Positions 52,802 through 62,440 are shown, counted from the first letter of the stretch. The stretch is 64,000 bases of DNA from Maribacter algicola (GCF_003933245.1 NZ_QUSX01000002.1:1240001-1304000); one strand, 5' to 3'. The notes: generated from the sequence alone by a model not told the origin. A program made the numbers and translations.

Positions 52802-54205
52802 ATGGCGTTAGAATCTAACGAAAGACCTGACAAGCCCATTACCAAGTTTGAATCGATGCTCAAGACCGATGATGTCTATTTTTTTGACGCTGAGGACTTT
52901 GAGGACATAATACATTACTATCTCAACAATGGTAAGATTTCTTTGGCTAAAAAGGGGATTAAAATAGGTTTACAACAACACCCGGGTTCCATAGAACTTA
53001 AACTTTTACAGGTGGAGGTGTTGGTATTTGAAAACCATTTGGAGAATGCGGAGAAGTTATTGGATGAATTGGAGTTGTTAGATATGAACAACGAAGAAAT
53101 TTACATCCAAAGGGCCAATATATTTTCCAAAAAGGACAATCACGAAGCGGCAGTTTCCCTACTTCAAAAGGCACTGGAGTTTACTTCGGATTCTTTTGAC
53201 ATCTATTCCTTGCTGGGCATGGAATATTTGTTCATGGACGACTTTAAATTGGCCAAGGAAAGTTTTATGAAATGTGTGGAGTTCGATAATGAGGATTACT
53301 CTTCGCTTTATAACGTCATCTACTGTTTTGAATTTTTGGAGGACTATGACGGGGCCATATATTACCTGAACGAATACTTGGACAAAAACCCCTATTGCCA
53401 AGTAGCTTGGCACCAATTGGGTAAACAGTACTATGAGAAACATATGTATCAAGAAGCCCTCACCTCATTTGACTTTGCCATTATTTCAGATGATTCCTTC
53501 ATTGGCGCCTATTTTGAAAAAGGCAAAGTGTTGGAGAAACTCGGGAATTATGCGGAGGCCATTGAAAATTATGAGACCACCATCACTATAGAGGACCCTA
53601 CTTCACATGCCTTTCTTCGCATAGGGAAATGCTACGAAAAGTTGAAAAACAAGGAAATGGCAAAGTACTATTTTTACCAAACCGTTCATGAAGATCCCTT
53701 GCTGGACAAAGGTTGGTTGGCCATTACGAACTTTTACTACAACAACAAAAACTACGAAAAGGCACTTTATTATATAAACAAGGCATTGAACATTGATGGG
53801 GAAAACCCACTGTATTGGAAAAAATGTGCCAACATCAATTTTGCCTTAGAGAATTATGACCAAGCCGATTTCGCCTACAAACAAGTGGTGGATTTAGGAA
53901 ACTATGAATTGGAAACATGGTTAAAGTGGGCCGATGTTGCCCATTTTAATGGCGACACCTTGTCCGCCTTACAAATTCTCTCACAAGGGCGGGAATTTTA
54001 TCCAAAAAATCTTAAGATAATCTATAAATCTGTTGGGTTCAATTTGATTCAAAAGGATTTCATCAACGCCAGAATCTGCCTTTTGGATGCCTTAAAACTG
54101 GATAAAAAACGCAAACAACTTCATCTTTTTAACAAACAATTTCCCCAATACAGCAATTCCGAATGGATTAATACTATTTTAGCAAACTACAAAAAAGCTT
54201 CTTGA
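52802..54205 (+). CDS. Tetratricopeptide repeat protein
   Basis: Protein of 467 residues with no signal peptide and about 10-11 tetratricopeptide-type helical pairs across its length. Clear examples are HEAAVSLLQKALEFTSDSFD, NYAEAIENYETTITIEDPTS and NYEKALYYINKALNIDGENP. The N-terminus is polar with DVYFFDAEDFEDIIHYYLNNG. It probably works as a cytoplasmic protein-protein scaffold. Neighbours are the aminotransferase and two DUF368 genes, with a gap of 19 bp to the first DUF368. The partner is unknown. Confidence 0.88.
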   Translation: MALESNERPDKPITKFESMLKTDDVYFFDAEDFEDIIHYYLNNGKISLAKKGIKIGLQQHPGSIELKLLQVEVLVFENHLENAEKLLDELELLDMNNEEIYIQRANIFSKKDNHEAAVSLLQKALEFTSDSFDIYSLLGMEYLFMDDFKLAKESFMKCVEFDNEDYSSLYNVIYCFEFLEDYDGAIYYLNEYLDKNPYCQVAWHQLGKQYYEKHMYQEALTSFDFAIISDDSFIGAYFEKGKVLEKLGNYAEAIENYETTITIEDPTSHAFLRIGKCYEKLKNKEMAKYYFYQTVHEDPLLDKGWLAITNFYYNNKNYEKALYYINKALNIDGENPLYWKKCANINFALENYDQADFAYKQVVDLGNYELETWLKWADVAHFNGDTLSALQILSQGREFYPKNLKIIYKSVGFNLIQKDFINARICLLDALKLDKKRKQLHLFNKQFPQYSNSEWINTILANYKKAS

Positions 54206-54224
54206 AGTTTCACTCCAAAGATGT

Positions 54225-55139
54225 ATGGGAAATAGAAATTTTTTAGAGTATGTATTTATCACACTCAAAGGAATGGCCATGGGTGCCGCTGATGTTGTGC
54301 CCGGCGTTTCAGGAGGTACGATCGCGTTTATATCAGGAATTTACGAAGAACTGATCACAGCTATCAACAACATCAATCTTGGACTATTGAAAACCTGGAG
54401 AACCAATGGTTTTAAATCTGTTTGGAAGATTGTCAATGGAAATTTTCTACTCGCACTTTTTACCGGTATTTTTATAAGCCTCTTTTCTTTGGCCACTTTG
54501 GTAAGTTGGTTGTTGGATAACCAGCCGGTGTTGCTTTGGTCCTTCTTTTTTGGGTTGGTGTTGGCCAGTGTCTTTTTTGTAGGCAAGGAAATCAAACAAT
54601 GGAATTTGGGAATCGTCTTTTCTTTGATTATGGGAGCCTTGGTGGCCTTTTACATTACCACTCTTCCACCCAGCGACAATATTGAAAGCCTTCCGTATCT
54701 CTTTATTTCTGGGGCATTGGCCGTTTGCGCCATGATATTGCCCGGAATCTCCGGGGCCTTTATTCTGGTGCTTTTAGGATCGTACAAAACCATATTGGAT
54801 GCGGTCCACAGCAGGGATTTTGCGGTAATTATAACGGTTGCTCTAGGCGCTGTTTTTGGACTTTTAAGTTTCGCCCGATTGTTAAAATGGATGTTCACCC
54901 ACTATAAGAACATTACGTTGGCCATACTTACCGGTTTTATTCTGGGATCGCTCAATAAAATATGGCCTTGGAAACGCATCTTGGAAACCAAGGTATTTGG
55001 AAATAAAACGGTTGTAATAGATACGAATACATCTCCCTTGAATTATGATGGAGACCCTCAAATATTATATGCCATCATTGCAGCCCTCATAGGTTTTTCC
55101 CTTATTTTTATCTTGGAAAGAACAGCTTCCAAAAAGTAA
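54225..55139 (+). CDS. DUF368 membrane protein (PopT-type polyprenyl-phosphate transporter family), first copy
   Basis: Integral membrane protein of 304 residues with about eight hydrophobic segments. The DUF368 signature MGAADVVPGVSGGTIAFISGIYE appears at about 17-40 and a second related loop AMILPGISGAFILVLLGSY at about 168-186, reflecting an internal repeat. DUF368 proteins were recently identified as undecaprenyl-phosphate translocases that recycle the lipid carrier for peptidoglycan and glycans. The copy ends one codon before the next DUF368 begins. Transport of C55-P here is inferred from the family. Confidence 0.9.
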   Translation: MGNRNFLEYVFITLKGMAMGAADVVPGVSGGTIAFISGIYEELITAINNINLGLLKTWRTNGFKSVWKIVNGNFLLALFTGIFISLFSLATLVSWLLDNQPVLLWSFFFGLVLASVFFVGKEIKQWNLGIVFSLIMGALVAFYITTLPPSDNIESLPYLFISGALAVCAMILPGISGAFILVLLGSYKTILDAVHSRDFAVIITVALGAVFGLLSFARLLKWMFTHYKNITLAILTGFILGSLNKIWPWKRILETKVFGNKTVVIDTNTSPLNYDGDPQILYAIIAALIGFSLIFILERTASKK

Positions 55140-55151
55140 GTGAGGTCCCAA

Positions 55152-56171
55152 ATGAACGATACTAGAACTTTACTGGATAAACTATTTTTAGTGGTCAAAG
55201 GGCTATGTATGGGCGCTGCCAACAAGGTACCTGGAGTTTCAGGTGGCATTGTGGCCTTTGTAGCCGGTTTTTACGAAGAATTCATATACTCACTTCAAAA
55301 AGTAAACATAAAGGCCTTTAAACTATTGATAAGTGGCCGTTTCAAAAGCTTTTATAGATATATCAACGGCCCATTTCTCACTTTATTGATTTTTGGGATG
55401 TTGGTAAGCTACTTCAGCGTTTCCAAGGTACTCGATTATTTTCTGGTGAAAAAGGAACTTTATGTTTGGGCCGCTTTCTTTGGGATGATCGTAGGCTCTA
55501 TTTATTATATAGGCAAGGACTTTGGCCATTGGACGAAAAAGACGGTTTCCGCTGCTCTTTTTGGACTGGTTGTAGGGGTCGCCATTAGCTTTTTAAGTCC
55601 GGCAAAGGAAAATGACAACCTATTTTTTATTTTCTTTTGTGGAATGATCAGTGTTTCCGGCATGACGCTTCCCGGATTATCTGGCTCGTTCATTCTTATT
55701 TTGCTCGGGAATTATGTACTGCTCTTGGTAGATTCCGTGAACGCGCTCTATGATACTTTTTCCGAAATATTTGTGGGGGATTTTAGTTTCGTCTCCAATG
55801 CGGAACGCCTGAGGACACTAAAAATCCTGGCCGTGTTCACCTTAGGTTCCGCTACAGGTTTGGTGACACTGTCCCATATTCTCAGCTATGTGCTCAAACA
55901 TTATAAACACATTTCTACGGCGGTCATCCTAGGGTTCATAACTGGGTCCTTGGGCGTTGTATGGCCTTGGAAAAAAACAATTTTTAAGGAGGATGCAGAG
56001 GGAAACATCCTTTTGGACTCCAATGGAAAGGAGATAATAATAAACTATGAACGCTATCTTCCAGATGTTGGATTGTCCGAAACTTGGTGGGCCTTCTTCT
56101 TTATAATTCTGGGTATTAGTATTTTATTACTTTTGGATTGGTATGGAAAAAACAGGAAACGGTTTGCGTAG
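55152..56171 (+). CDS. DUF368 membrane protein (PopT-type polyprenyl-phosphate transporter family), second copy
   Basis: Paralogue of the preceding gene. The ATG at 55152 (MNDTRTLLDK) gives 339 residues; a GTG at 55140 is possible. Signature loops are MGAANKVPGVSGGIVAFVAGFYE and SGMTLPGLSGSFILILLGNYV. It is about 35 residues longer than the first copy, partly from a charged segment with KEDAEGNILLDSNGKE near 285. The 3' end overlaps aroE by 29 bp. Two tandem copies could differ in substrate or direction; this is not decided by sequence. Confidence 0.9.
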   Translation: MNDTRTLLDKLFLVVKGLCMGAANKVPGVSGGIVAFVAGFYEEFIYSLQKVNIKAFKLLISGRFKSFYRYINGPFLTLLIFGMLVSYFSVSKVLDYFLVKKELYVWAAFFGMIVGSIYYIGKDFGHWTKKTVSAALFGLVVGVAISFLSPAKENDNLFFIFFCGMISVSGMTLPGLSGSFILILLGNYVLLLVDSVNALYDTFSEIFVGDFSFVSNAERLRTLKILAVFTLGSATGLVTLSHILSYVLKHYKHISTAVILGFITGSLGVVWPWKKTIFKEDAEGNILLDSNGKEIIINYERYLPDVGLSETWWAFFFIILGISILLLLDWYGKNRKRFA

Positions 56172-56895
56172 GTTCGGTTTGATTGGTAGAAATATCTCCT
56201 ACTCCTTCTCAAGAGGCTATTTTGCCAAGAAATTTAAAGCGCTTGGTCTGGAAAACCATCGGTATGAAAACTTTGATATCCAATCCATTGATGAATTTAC
56301 GTCGGTTATTTCCAATATCGAAAACCTCATCGGCTTAAACGTTACCATTCCCTACAAACAGGAGGTAATCCCATTTTTAGATGAACTTGATGCTTCAGCG
56401 GCTCAAATCGGTGCAGTTAACACCATAAAAATAGAAGAGGGTCATTTAAAGGGCTACAATACCGATGCTTATGGTTTTCAAAAATCCTTGGAGCCCTTTT
56501 TAAAAACCTATCATACGAAAGCCCTAATCTTGGGAACTGGTGGCGCATCCAAAGCCATTGCCTTTGTCCTCGAAAAATTGAGCATTGATTTTTCATTCGT
56601 TTCCAGAACCTCTAAATCTGGTGGGCTTACCTACGAAAAACTATCGGAAGCAATTGTAAATGACCATTTGTTGATCATAAACTGTACTCCATTGGGTACA
56701 TTCCCCAATGTAGAGGATAAACCCGCCATACCCTATGAATTTTTAGGCCCCCAACACCTTTTGTTCGATTTGATATACAATCCGGTAAAAACAGAATTTT
56801 TAAACTTGGGAGAGGCCAAGGGCGCCAGTATTTTGAACGGTTTAAGTATGTTGGAGCTACAGGCGGAAAGGGCCTGGGAAATCTGGAACGAATAG
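56143..56895 (+). CDS. aroE: Shikimate dehydrogenase
   Basis: NADPH-dependent reductase of the shikimate pathway, 250 residues and short for the family, as usual in Bacteroidota. Conserved blocks are FGLIGRNISYSFSRGYF with the shikimate-binding S-x-S, LNVTIPYKQEVIP with the catalytic Lys, GAVNTI, GYNTDAYGFQ with the catalytic Asp, and the nucleotide loop GTGGASKA. The start overlaps the upstream DUF368 gene by 29 bp; the sequence before FGLIGRN (MEKTGNGLRR) is the only extension, so the overlap is genuine or the start is a few codons later. Confidence 0.93.
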   Translation: MEKTGNGLRRFGLIGRNISYSFSRGYFAKKFKALGLENHRYENFDIQSIDEFTSVISNIENLIGLNVTIPYKQEVIPFLDELDASAAQIGAVNTIKIEEGHLKGYNTDAYGFQKSLEPFLKTYHTKALILGTGGASKAIAFVLEKLSIDFSFVSRTSKSGGLTYEKLSEAIVNDHLLIINCTPLGTFPNVEDKPAIPYEFLGPQHLLFDLIYNPVKTEFLNLGEAKGASILNGLSMLELQAERAWEIWNE

Positions 56896-57051
56896 TATCC
56901 TGGTGCTGTATCAGAAATTTCTATAGCCCAACTCCTATTGGGACTTTTACCGTTTTTTAAAGAAATGAGCGTCCTCTAGACCAACAAAAAGAAATCTCAT
57001 AAACTTTGCAGTTATATAGGTTGTCACTATCTTGTGGACACCTAATTTTCC

Positions 57052-59076
57052 ATGATGTCTGAAGAAAACGAGAAAAAAGCAACCGAAGAAAACGTAGCCG
57101 AGGAAAAAACCGAAATCACAAACCCGGAGGAATCCGTTCAGGATGAGTCCGTTGTTGGGGAAGTAAAAGAAAGTGCTGAAAAAGAAAGTACGGAACCGGT
57201 AAAAGTAAGCATGGAACCGGTAAAGGAAGTCGATGTCCTAGATGAAATCGATGAAAGTAATGCAGAGGATGCCGAGGATACGGAAAACCAAAAGAGACAT
57301 GAAATTCCATTATTGGATTACCACTCCATGTCCATGGAAAATCTCGTTGGCGAGCTTCAAAAACTGGTACGGAATGAAAAGGTCCAGGCCATTAGAAAGC
57401 ACGTGGATTCCATTAAGGATGAGTTCAATCTAAAGTTTCAGGATTTTATCGAGCAAAAAAAGGAAGATTTCGTGGCCAATGGAGGTAATGAAATCGACTT
57501 TAAATACAATTCCGTCACCAAGCGACAGTTCAATGAGGTCTATACGGATTACAAGGAAAAAAGAAATCAGTATTATAAGAACCTCGAGAAAAACCATAAT
57601 GAGAATTTGGCGTATCGATTGGAGCTTATAGAAAACCTGAAAGGGCTTGTGAACGTGGACGAAGATATGAACACTACCTACAAGACCTTTAAGGAGATTC
57701 AGGAAAAATGGCGTAATGCAGGTCCCGTTCCTAGGGCGGAATACAACAATGTCTGGCGTACCTATCACCACCATATTGAAATATTTTATGATTTTCTACA
57801 CCTAAATCGGGAGCTTAGAGATCTAGACTTTAAACACAATCTGGAAGAAAAATTGAAGATTGTGGAGCGCGCCGAGGCACTAGCCGTTGAGCCCGACTTG
57901 AACAAGGCCTTTAGGGAGCTTCAAGTGCTTCATAAAATCTGGAAAGAGGATATTGGTCCTGTTGGAAAAGAACACAGGGAAGACGTATGGGACCGATTCA
58001 GTGGCGCTACCAAGGTCATACATGAAAGAAGACAGGAATACTTCAAAGAGCTGGACAAACTCAGTGAAAAGAACCTTGAAAGGAAAAATGAAATTATACA
58101 GGAAATACTAAAACTTTCCGAAAACGTATCCAATAACCATGGGGGCATCCAAAAGCAGATCAAGCATTTGGAGGAATTAAGGGATCTTTTTTTTAAGGCA
58201 GGAAAAGTGCCTCAAAAAGACAATGAAAAGACGTGGAGCACCTTTAAGAACGCCGTACGATCCTTTAACAGAAACAAAAACGCCTTTTATAAAAACCTTA
58301 AGAAGGACCAACAAGACAATCTAGATAAGAAGAGGGCCTTATTGGATATAGCGGTTTCCTTAAAGGATAGCGAGGATTTTGAGACGGCCACAAATGAAAT
58401 GAAGCGTATTCAAGGCGAATGGAAAAAAATTGGGCATGTGCCCAGAAAATATTCGGATAAACTTTGGAAAGATTTCAAGAACGCCTGTAACCATTATTTT
58501 GATAGATTACATGCTTCCAAGAATGACTCCTATAAGGAAGAATTGGAGAACCTTGACAAAAAAGAAGCCATTCTCAAGAATCTTAAAGAATTTAAGCTAA
58601 GCGGTAAAAAGGAAAATGATATTAAGGAAATCCAAAAAATGCTGGATGCATGGAAGGTAATTGGCCATGTCCCCTTTAAACAAAAAATTATCAATCAAAA
58701 GTTCAATAAAATAATCGATGCGCTATTCACCAAATTGAATGTAAGCCCCCAAGAATCGGAATTGCTAAAGTACGGTAACAAAATCCAAAAGCTCAAGGAG
58801 GACGACAATCAAGAACTGGCCATTCAGAAGGAACGAAGCTTCATCAAGAAAAAAATCGAGGATAGTAAAAATGAAATAAGACAGCTAGAAAATAATCTCC
58901 AATTTTTCTCTGATGATTCTGAAAACAATCCTTTGGTTCAAGATGTAATAAACAGGGTAGAAAAACACAAAGAAGCCCTGGATTCCTGGAAAACAAAGCT
59001 TAAAAAATTGAATATTTTGAGGAACAACCTAGAAAAGGATGCGGAAGAAGAAAGTGATTTTCCTAAGGAGGAGTAA
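57052..59076 (+). CDS. DUF349 domain coiled-coil protein
   Basis: Cytoplasmic protein of 674 residues. The first 85 residues are a low-complexity acidic tail rich in Glu, Val, Ser and Lys. The remainder holds several DUF349 repeats of about 70 residues, recognisable by the recurring WKxIGxVPR-like element: WRNAGPVPRAEYNNVWRTYH, WKEDIGPVGKEHREDVW, FKAGKVPQKDNEKTWSTF, WKKIGHVPRKYSDKLWKDF and WKVIGHVPFKQKIINQKF. The C-terminal 100 residues are a predicted coiled coil. Function is unknown, though abundance in Bacteroidota suggests a housekeeping role. The 156-bp gap before it shows no recognisable element. Confidence 0.88.
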   Translation: MMSEENEKKATEENVAEEKTEITNPEESVQDESVVGEVKESAEKESTEPVKVSMEPVKEVDVLDEIDESNAEDAEDTENQKRHEIPLLDYHSMSMENLVGELQKLVRNEKVQAIRKHVDSIKDEFNLKFQDFIEQKKEDFVANGGNEIDFKYNSVTKRQFNEVYTDYKEKRNQYYKNLEKNHNENLAYRLELIENLKGLVNVDEDMNTTYKTFKEIQEKWRNAGPVPRAEYNNVWRTYHHHIEIFYDFLHLNRELRDLDFKHNLEEKLKIVERAEALAVEPDLNKAFRELQVLHKIWKEDIGPVGKEHREDVWDRFSGATKVIHERRQEYFKELDKLSEKNLERKNEIIQEILKLSENVSNNHGGIQKQIKHLEELRDLFFKAGKVPQKDNEKTWSTFKNAVRSFNRNKNAFYKNLKKDQQDNLDKKRALLDIAVSLKDSEDFETATNEMKRIQGEWKKIGHVPRKYSDKLWKDFKNACNHYFDRLHASKNDSYKEELENLDKKEAILKNLKEFKLSGKKENDIKEIQKMLDAWKVIGHVPFKQKIINQKFNKIIDALFTKLNVSPQESELLKYGNKIQKLKEDDNQELAIQKERSFIKKKIEDSKNEIRQLENNLQFFSDDSENNPLVQDVINRVEKHKEALDSWKTKLKKLNILRNNLEKDAEEESDFPKEE

Positions 59077-59094
59077 ATAAAAACCTCCTTTTAA
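59065..59094 (+). terminator. Weak terminator overlapping the DUF349 stop
   Basis: AAGGAGG at 59065-59071 pairs with CCTCCTT at 59084-59090 across a 12-base loop, and TTTTAATTT follows. The seven-pair stem overlaps the end of the coding region and the T run is imperfect, so it may be only partial. Confidence 0.5.
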
Positions 59095-59144
59095 TTTAAC
59101 TTTTTCCCTAACTTCCACTCACTATTCCCCAAAAAAACAGGAGT

Positions 59145-59669
59145 ATGAAATGTACTTTAATTTACCCTTTAATGGTACTATTTGCCCTTGGAATGATAGG
59201 CTGTAATTCTGGAAAGGAAAGAACGGAGGGACCATTGTCCAAAATAGATTGGAGCAACAAAGAGGTAAATCTGGACCAAAGGGATTCATTGATTACTGGC
59301 AAAAGCTATCTATCCGTTTATTCCCAAATATATAGTTACACGGAACACACCTCCATCGATTTGACCGCTACGGTTAGCATGCGAAATATAAATGCAGCCA
59401 GGAAACTATATCTACTAAAGGCGGATTATTTTGATACGAAAGGAAACAGAATACACTCCTATATTGAAAAGCCAATAGAAATTTCCGAATTGGAAACCTT
59501 GGAAATAGTGATTGCGGAATTTGACAGACAAGGAGGTACGGGAGCAAATTTTATTTTCGAATGGGCTATTGAACCTCAAAGCGCACCCCCTATTTTTGAG
59601 GCAGTAATGATTTCCACCTATGGCCAACAGGGATTATCGTTTACCACGCAAGGACATCAAATAAAATAA
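59145..59669 (+). CDS. DUF3124 lipoprotein
   Basis: Lipoprotein of 174 residues with lipobox MIGC (Cys20). The domain has SYLSVYSQIYSYTEHTSIDLTATVSMRN, typical of DUF3124, then beta-strand-rich sequence including YFDTKGNRIHSYIEKPIEISELETLEIVI and GTGANFIFEWA. No catalytic residues are visible. The family is described only as a domain of unknown function. The next gene starts one base after its stop, at a TTG, so translation is probably coupled. Confidence 0.78.
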   Translation: MKCTLIYPLMVLFALGMIGCNSGKERTEGPLSKIDWSNKEVNLDQRDSLITGKSYLSVYSQIYSYTEHTSIDLTATVSMRNINAARKLYLLKADYFDTKGNRIHSYIEKPIEISELETLEIVIAEFDRQGGTGANFIFEWAIEPQSAPPIFEAVMISTYGQQGLSFTTQGHQIK

Positions 59670-59670
59670 A

Positions 59671-60279
59671 TTGAAAGAAATAGTTACTACCATTCTTTTT
59701 CTTATCGCCGTAATCGACCCAGTTGGTTCGGTTCCTGTATATTTGGAAGCCACCAAACATTTTGATAGGTTCCACAAAAGAAAGATTGCCATAAGAGCAT
59801 CTTTTGTGGCGTTCATCATTTTATTGTTTTTTATTGTGATTGGCCAACTTATTCTAGAGGGAATGGAGATTTCTTTGGACGCTTTTCAAGTTTCTGGCGG
59901 AGTAATTCTATTCCTTTTCGCATTGACCATGATTTTTGGAGATGGAAAACCAGAATCGGAAAAACATTTAATCTCGGATTACAAACATGTTACCATCTTC
60001 CCAGTTGCGATTCCCAGCATCGCTTCCCCAGGTGCAATAATGGCCGTCGTTTTGATGACCGACAATCATAAATACAGTCTTGAACAACAGGTAATTACTA
60101 CCATTTTGGTCTTGGTAGTCATATTACTGACCTGTTTGTTGTTGCTTGCGGCCAACATGGTGCAAAAAAGAATTGGCGAATATGGCATCACGGTGATCAG
60201 TAAGATTATGGGGCTTATTTTAGCATCGTATGCCGTTCAGAGTATTTTGGATGGACTTAAGGATTTTTTCCATTTTTAG
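59671..60279 (+). CDS. MarC family membrane protein
   Basis: Integral membrane protein of 202 residues with six hydrophobic helices. It starts at a TTG one base after the previous stop; no ATG or GTG nearby keeps the conserved opening VTTILFLIAVIDPVGSVPVYL. The second half contains FPVAIPSIASPGAIMAVVLMTDN, the conserved loop repeated with symmetry to the first. MarC/UPF0056 proteins were once linked to antibiotic resistance but the function remains uncertain; some are proposed to transport small molecules. Confidence 0.88.
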   Translation: MKEIVTTILFLIAVIDPVGSVPVYLEATKHFDRFHKRKIAIRASFVAFIILLFFIVIGQLILEGMEISLDAFQVSGGVILFLFALTMIFGDGKPESEKHLISDYKHVTIFPVAIPSIASPGAIMAVVLMTDNHKYSLEQQVITTILVLVVILLTCLLLLAANMVQKRIGEYGITVISKIMGLILASYAVQSILDGLKDFFHF

Positions 60280-60290
60280 AATTATACCTA

Positions 60291-60650
60291 ATGGTCAAAA
60301 GCAAGGTTTTTATTCTTCCATTGTTAATTTGGGTTCTCTTTTTCTACAACGACCGAATACATTTTAGTTTTGATGCTCTAAACAGACCCTCGCAATTACT
60401 CAAGTCGGTTGAACCGCAGGATTCCATTCAAAATAAGGCCTTTGCCGTTTTGGATTCTAAATGCAATTTCTGCCATATCACAAGGAAAAGGCTTGATCAT
60501 TTTACAATGGACAATATGAACGGTCTAATACCCAAAATTAATGAGCAGGTCTTCGTAAAAAACAAGATGCCCAAAGGAAAAAATAACGTCCTCACAATAG
60601 GAGAAAAAAATTTACTATTGCTATGGATCAATAAGGAATCTCAAAATTAA
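60291..60650 (+). CDS. Small haem-binding domain protein
   Basis: Protein of 119 residues with one N-terminal hydrophobic segment (about 5-19) acting as a signal anchor. The exported part has one c-type haem motif, CNFCH, near residue 59, within AFAVLDSKCNFCHITRKRLDHF. The helix DNMNGLIPKINEQVFVKNKMPKG includes Met residues that could be the distal haem ligand. It matches small haem-binding domain proteins of Bacteroidota. It follows marC after 11 bp. The electron-transfer partner is unknown. Confidence 0.8.
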   Translation: MVKSKVFILPLLIWVLFFYNDRIHFSFDALNRPSQLLKSVEPQDSIQNKAFAVLDSKCNFCHITRKRLDHFTMDNMNGLIPKINEQVFVKNKMPKGKNNVLTIGEKNLLLLWINKESQN

Positions 60651-60651
60651 A

Positions 60652-60675
60652 AAGGGGGCTCTTAAAAGCCCCCTT
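60652..60675 (-). terminator. Rho-independent terminator after rny
   Basis: AAGGGGGCT and AGCCCCCTT form a nine-pair stem around six bases. On the minus strand it is followed by TTTAATTTT, so it serves rny, whose stop lies at 60683. On the plus strand no T run follows. Confidence 0.8.
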
Positions 60676-60682
60676 AACATAT

Positions 60683-62251
60683 TTATTTCGCAACGTTTAC
60701 AGCTCTGGTTTCCCTAATTACCGTAACCTTTACCTGTCCTGGATAGGTCATGTCCGTTTGTATTTTTTGGGATATCTCAAAGGATAGTTGCGCGGCCTTC
60801 TCATCGCTGACCTTTTCGCTTTCCACGATCACCCTTAACTCCCTACCGGCCTGGATGGCGTATGCCTTTTGAACACCTCCAAAACCAAAGGCTATCTCTT
60901 CCAGGTCCTTCAGACGTTGAATATAAGAATCCAATACCTGCCTTCTTGCACCGGGACGTGCACCGCTAATGGCATCACAAACTTGTACAATAGGTGAAAT
61001 TAGGGTCTTCATTTCAATTTCATCATGGTGGGCTCCAATGGCGTTACAAACTTCTGGTTTTTCACCATATTTCTCCGCCCATTGCATGCCCAATATTGCG
61101 TGTGGGGTTTCCATCTCCGCCTCTGTGTTGGGAACCTTTCCAATATCGTGCAGTAAACCCGCTCTTTTGGCAATTTTGGCATTAAGGCCCAATTCCGAAG
61201 CCATAACACCACACAGTTTGGCGACCTCACGTGAATGCTGCAACAAGTTTTGACCGTAAGAAGACCTATATTTCATTCTACCTACCGCTTTGATCAATTC
61301 TGGGTGTAGTCCGTGGATGCCCAGATCTATAACGGTTCGTTTACCTATTTCAATGATTTCGGCCTCTATTTGCTTTTCTGTCTTTTTAACGACCTCCTCG
61401 ATCCTCGCAGGATGTATTCTTCCATCGGTCACCAACTTATGTAAGGACAATCTGGCAACCTCTCTCCTTACCGAATCAAAACAAGATAAAATAATGGCCT
61501 CTGGCGTGTCATCTACAATAATTTCAACACCTGTAGCGGATTCCAACGCTCTAATGTTTCTTCCTTCCCTACCTATTATACGACCTTTAACATCATCAGA
61601 CTCTATATTGAAAACAGACACGCAGTTCTCCACAGCTTCCTCGGTACCGATTCTTTGGATGGTATTGATAACAATTTTTCTCGCCTCCTGTTGTGCCGTA
61701 AGCTTGGCTTCTTCCAAAGTGGTCTGTATATAACCCATGGCATCAGACTTGGCCGTATCCCTTAGGCTTGCTATCAATTGGCTTTTTGCCTCATCTGCAG
61801 AAAGGCCGGAAATGACCTCCAATTGCTGGACCTGGCTTTTGTGTAGCTTATCTACCTCTGCCTGCTTCTTTTCAAAGAACTCCTTGGTATGCTCCACTTC
61901 CTTGATCTTATTTTCCAATTGGGAATTCAACTGTTTATTCTTGGCAAGCTCGCTACTAACTTGTGACTCCTTGTCTCGCGTCCTTTTCTCGGCCTCGCCT
62001 ATTTTCTTGTCCTTGCCGATAATCACCTTCTCATGTTCCGCTTTAAGCTCAAGGAATTTCTCCTTTGCCTGGAGTATTTTGTCCTTTTTAATGTTTTCAC
62101 CCTCTATCTTTGCCTCCTTTAAAATTTGGGCCGCATCCTTCCTGGCGTTTGCTATGGTCTTGGAAGCCTTGCCCTTTTCCATAAACTTGGCAACGGCAAA
62201 ACCAATGGCCAAACCAACAATACCAGCTATTATAATCATTGTACTATCCAT
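60683..62251 (-). CDS. rny: Ribonuclease Y
   Basis: Membrane-anchored endoribonuclease of 522 residues that starts bulk mRNA decay in bacteria lacking RNase E. The ATG at 62251 ([23 protein letters not shown]) gives the expected N-terminal transmembrane anchor; a longer frame to 62335 runs into the 6S-like RNA and is rejected. Next is a coiled coil (about 30-205), a KH domain with [20 protein letters not shown], then the HD domain with LLHDIGKVP and AHHDEIEM. It is one of two membrane-anchored decay enzymes of this phylum. It ends before a strong hairpin. Confidence 0.96.
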   Translation of the reverse strand: MDSTMIIIAGIVGLAIGFAVAKFMEKGKASKTIANARKDAAQILKEAKIEGENIKKDKILQAKEKFLELKAEHEKVIIGKDKKIGEAEKRTRDKESQVSSELAKNKQLNSQLENKIKEVEHTKEFFEKKQAEVDKLHKSQVQQLEVISGLSADEAKSQLIASLRDTAKSDAMGYIQTTLEEAKLTAQQEARKIVINTIQRIGTEEAVENCVSVFNIESDDVKGRIIGREGRNIRALESATGVEIIVDDTPEAIILSCFDSVRREVARLSLHKLVTDGRIHPARIEEVVKKTEKQIEAEIIEIGKRTVIDLGIHGLHPELIKAVGRMKYRSSYGQNLLQHSREVAKLCGVMASELGLNAKIAKRAGLLHDIGKVPNTEAEMETPHAILGMQWAEKYGEKPEVCNAIGAHHDEIEMKTLISPIVQVCDAISGARPGARRQVLDSYIQRLKDLEEIAFGFGGVQKAYAIQAGRELRVIVESEKVSDEKAAQLSFEISQKIQTDMTYPGQVKVTVIRETRAVNVAK

Positions 62252-62261
62252 AGTTTTATAT

Positions 62262-62440
62262 TTAAAAAAAAGCCCACATTGGAGAAGTTTTGTACAAACT
62301 CCGATAAACAGGTTTAGGGCTAACAGGCTGATCAAGGATCCTTATACTAGTAAGGCTTGCTTTTACAACCTAAACTCACCCTTTTTAACTTAATTAATGT
62401 TGAGTTCGTCAAAAGGTATTACCAATGTGGGCAGTAACTT
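62262..62440 (-). ncRNA. ssrS: 6S-like RNA (6S-Flavo type) between zapA and rny
   Basis: On the minus strand an 11-bp perfect closing stem, GCCCACATTGG (62432-62422) with CCAATGTGGGC (62282-62272), encloses about 140 bases. A second helix, ACGAACTC with GAGTTTGT (eight pairs, one G-T; 62409-62402 with 62301-62294), lies about 12 bases inside. GTTTAGG with CCTAAAC and the terminal hairpin CCTTA-6-TAAGG follow, giving a long interrupted rod of about 160 nt, the 6S RNA architecture. A run of nine T follows the closing stem. 6S RNA sits next to zapA in other bacteria, and flavobacterial 6S RNAs have been described. It ends about ten bases before the rny start codon. Confidence 0.8.

Noticed and set aside
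61737..62393. Long plus-strand open frame of 218 codons
   Set aside because: It is antisense to rny and the 6S-like RNA, is rich in Ser, Phe and Leu typical of a reverse frame of Lys/Glu-rich coiled coil, and has no family motif.
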